Shown one piece after another: positions 62,315-64,000 of a stretch of DNA of 64,000 nucleotides. The first letter of the stretch is position 1. Each line of letters begins with the position of its first letter. The stretch is taken from contig NZ_JSBW02000042.1 in the NCBI RefSeq assembly GCF_000772705.2, positions 1 to 64,000 on the forward strand, written 5' to 3'. Made by a program: the position numbers and the translations under genes. The notes below the pieces were generated by a model. That model did no database searches and was not told the DNA's origin. It worked only from the letters and a program-made list of their open reading frames with translations. Source of the DNA: Xanthomonas vasicola. Lineage in GTDB: Bacteria; Pseudomonadota; Gammaproteobacteria; Xanthomonadales; Xanthomonadaceae.

Positions 62315-62672
62315 GATCGGGATACCTCTACTTTTTTGATTGGACCGGCGCTGAGGCGAATGCCGTTCGCTGCCGAGATGTAAATTCTCCGTTATTCGTT
62401 GGAACGCGACATGAATTTTAAACTGACCAGGTGATGAATCATCGCACCAGATTCAGCTGCGCTTTCTTGTGTTGCCTGATCGTGTGCATACAGCACGTGC
62501 AAAAGGTGACGCTCTAGCGCTTACACAGCGCCGATGTGAGACGTGTGTGCACAACTGCATGGACCGCCTGATTTTCCAGCGTTTTTACGCGAACTCGTTA
62601 CACGAGCACATTGCACTGACATCACCGTTGGGAGCATTGCACGCTTGTTGAACACACGCGTGGAGCTGCATC
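62315..62672. promoter_or_regulatory. 358-bp divergent region between ax21 and poxB
   Basis: No gene was recognised. It must contain the ax21 and poxB promoters. The ax21 side has a ribosome site GAGG upstream of its ATG (minus strand) and an unusually AT-rich stretch at about 62384-62424, where a promoter is plausible. Short open frames here have no ribosome sites. Confidence 0.45.
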
Positions 62673-64000
62673 GTGGCGAAGAACAGAACGTTGGCGCGCT
62701 TTTTGGCCGAGACGCTGCAGAGCGCTGGGGTTGAGCGGATCTGGGGCGTGACCGGCGACAGCCTCAATGGCTTGACCGACGCCTTGCGCGAGATGCAGAC
62801 CATCGAGTGGATGCATGTGCGGCACGAAGAAGTCGCCGCGTTTGCGGCGGGTGCCGAGGCGGCGGTGACCGGTCAGCTGGCGGTGTGCGCCGGCAGCTGC
62901 GGGCCGGGCAATCTGCATCTGATCAACGGGCTGTTCGATTGCCATCGCAGCCGCCAACCGGTGTTGGCGATTGCCGCGCATATTCCTTCGTCCGAAATCG
63001 GGTTGAGCTATTTTCAGGAGACCCACCCGCAAGAGCTGTTCCGCGAATGCAGTCATTTCGTGGAGCTGGTGACCAACCCGGCGCAGCTGCCGGAAGTGCT
63101 GCATCGCGCGATGCGCTCGGCGATCCTGCAGCAAGGCGTGGCTGTGGTGGTGATTCCTGGCGATATCGCGCTGCTGGAGGTCGACAAGCATGTCTCCAGC
63201 GCGTGGCCGGCACTGCGTCAGCCGCGTGTGTTGCCTGCCGCCGAGGATGTTCAGCAACTGGCCGCGCTGTTGCAGCAAAGCAAAGCGGTGACCTTGTTGT
63301 GCGGCAGTGGCTGCGCTGGCGCGCATGATGCGGTGGTGGCCTTGGCCGATACCTTGGGTGCACCGGTGGTGCATGCGCTGCGCGGCAAGGAATACGTGGA
63401 GTGGGAAAATCCGTTCGATGTCGGCATGACCGGCCTGATCGGTTTCAGTTCCGGCTACCACGCGATGCTCAACTGCGACACCTTGATCATGCTGGGCACC
63501 GATTTTCCGTATCGGCAGTTCTATCCGAAGGACGCGACCATCGTGCAGGTGGATCGCGACCCGAGCGCGCTCGGTCGGCGCACCCCATTGCAGCTGGGCA
63601 TCGCCGCCGATGTCGGCGAAACCATCGCGGCATTGCTGCCGCAGCTGCAGCGCCGTGAAGAGCGCGGCTTCCTGGAAAAATCGCTTGCGCACTATCGCGA
63701 GGCGCGCGAAGGGCTGGACGATCTTGCGGTGCCGGCAGATCCGGGCGAGCCATTGCATCCGCAATTCGTGACCCGGCTGATCAGCCAGATTGCCGATCAG
63801 GATGCGGTGTTTACCTGCGATGTCGGCACGCCCACGGTGTGGGCAGCACGCTACTTGCGCATGAACGGCAAGCGCCGCTTGCTGGGGTCGTTCAATCACG
63901 GCTCGATGGCCAATGCGATGCCGCAGGCGCTGGGCGCGCAAGCAGCATTTCCTGGCCGGCAAGTCATTTCGCTGTCGGGCGATGGCGGCTTTGCGATGCT
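62673..64000 (+). CDS. poxB: Pyruvate oxidase/dehydrogenase (PoxB-like), N-terminal 442 residues
   Basis: Thiamine-diphosphate flavoenzyme that oxidatively decarboxylates pyruvate to acetate and passes electrons to quinone. The gene runs off the window, so the C-terminal lipid-binding segment is not seen. GTG 62673 has GGAG seven bases upstream. The TPP-activating Glu lies in [20 protein letters not shown]. The following [20 protein letters not shown] is the PoxB-type loop. The region ICDVGTPT-like [20 protein letters not shown] and [10 protein letters not shown] mark the TPP domain. It is divergent from ax21. Acetate production in stationary phase is its role in E. coli. Confidence 0.93.
   Translation, partial: MAKNRTLARFLAETLQSAGVERIWGVTGDSLNGLTDALREMQTIEWMHVRHEEVAAFAAGAEAAVTGQLAVCAGSCGPGNLHLINGLFDCHRSRQPVLAIAAHIPSSEIGLSYFQETHPQELFRECSHFVELVTNPAQLPEVLHRAMRSAILQQGVAVVVIPGDIALLEVDKHVSSAWPALRQPRVLPAAEDVQQLAALLQQSKAVTLLCGSGCAGAHDAVVALADTLGAPVVHALRGKEYVEWENPFDVGMTGLIGFSSGYHAMLNCDTLIMLGTDFPYRQFYPKDATIVQVDRDPSALGRRTPLQLGIAADVGETIAALLPQLQRREERGFLEKSLAHYREAREGLDDLAVPADPGEPLHPQFVTRLISQIADQDAVFTCDVGTPTVWAARYLRMNGKRRLLGSFNHGSMANAMPQALGAQAAFPGRQVISLSGDGGFAM

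Overview
The window is high-GC gammaproteobacterial chromosome, almost certainly a Xanthomonas. The evidence is an Ax21 homologue at 61718-62314 with the characteristic N-terminal peptide AENLSYNFVEGDY, an IS1478-like IS5-family transposase at the left edge, Xanthomonas-style extragenic palindromes and heptamer repeats, and closely packed genes with frequent GTG/TTG starts. It reads as core chromosome with few accessory genes. No plasmid, prophage, CRISPR array, rRNA or tRNA was seen. The left edge cuts a transposase and the right edge cuts a pyruvate-oxidase gene.

Left third (1-22 kb): an IS fragment has removed the 5' end of a GDSL-esterase/cupin gene. After it come a DUF2442-type protein, phenylalanine hydroxylase (phhA) divergent from an Lrp/AsnC regulator across a shared inverted repeat, a TonB-dependent siderophore receptor behind a Fur-like site, an MltB-type lytic transglycosylase, a patatin-like lipoprotein and an M20 amidohydrolase. 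Then follow a frameshifted GYF-AIM24 gene, a stand-alone ABC ATPase, a fatty acid desaturase overlapping an EF-hand protein, and an osmoprotectant ABC pair in which binding protein and permease are fused. The ergothioneine genes egtB-egtD are followed by a DUF3253 gene and face a class V PLP enzyme that may be the missing EgtE lyase.

Middle (22-41 kb): a giant fused indolepyruvate:ferredoxin oxidoreductase lies between two regions that share a dispersed intergenic repeat. An AEC transporter follows, then a tight four-gene unit (ParA-like ATPase, SixA phosphatase, YceI protein, phospholipase-D lipoprotein). Next is a lipid-related run of thioesterase, acyltransferase, YheT hydrolase and small membrane protein, and a TPR protein with a degenerate sulfotransferase-like C-terminus. 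A PEBP protein, an alcohol dehydrogenase pseudogene with three lesions, a META-domain lipoprotein and uppP complete the section.

Right third (41-64 kb): a complete nitrogen-control block has glnA with two NtrC-type sites and a sigma-54 promoter, then a PII gene, amtB, ntrB and ntrC, with another NtrC-type site ending one base before the ntrB start codon. Two consecutive Cu/Zn superoxide dismutase lipoproteins follow. Further on are an uncharacterised protein coupled to a VOC protein, a FadI-type thiolase, the hemD-hemX-hemY heme locus, a family 25 glycosyltransferase and a small thioesterase. The window closes with rhodanese-secB-gpsA ending in a strong terminator, Ax21 and poxB.

All functional calls come from reading motifs and overall protein character by eye; no database search was possible. 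Start codons were chosen from Shine-Dalgarno spacing, signal peptides and gene overlap, and alternatives are stated.
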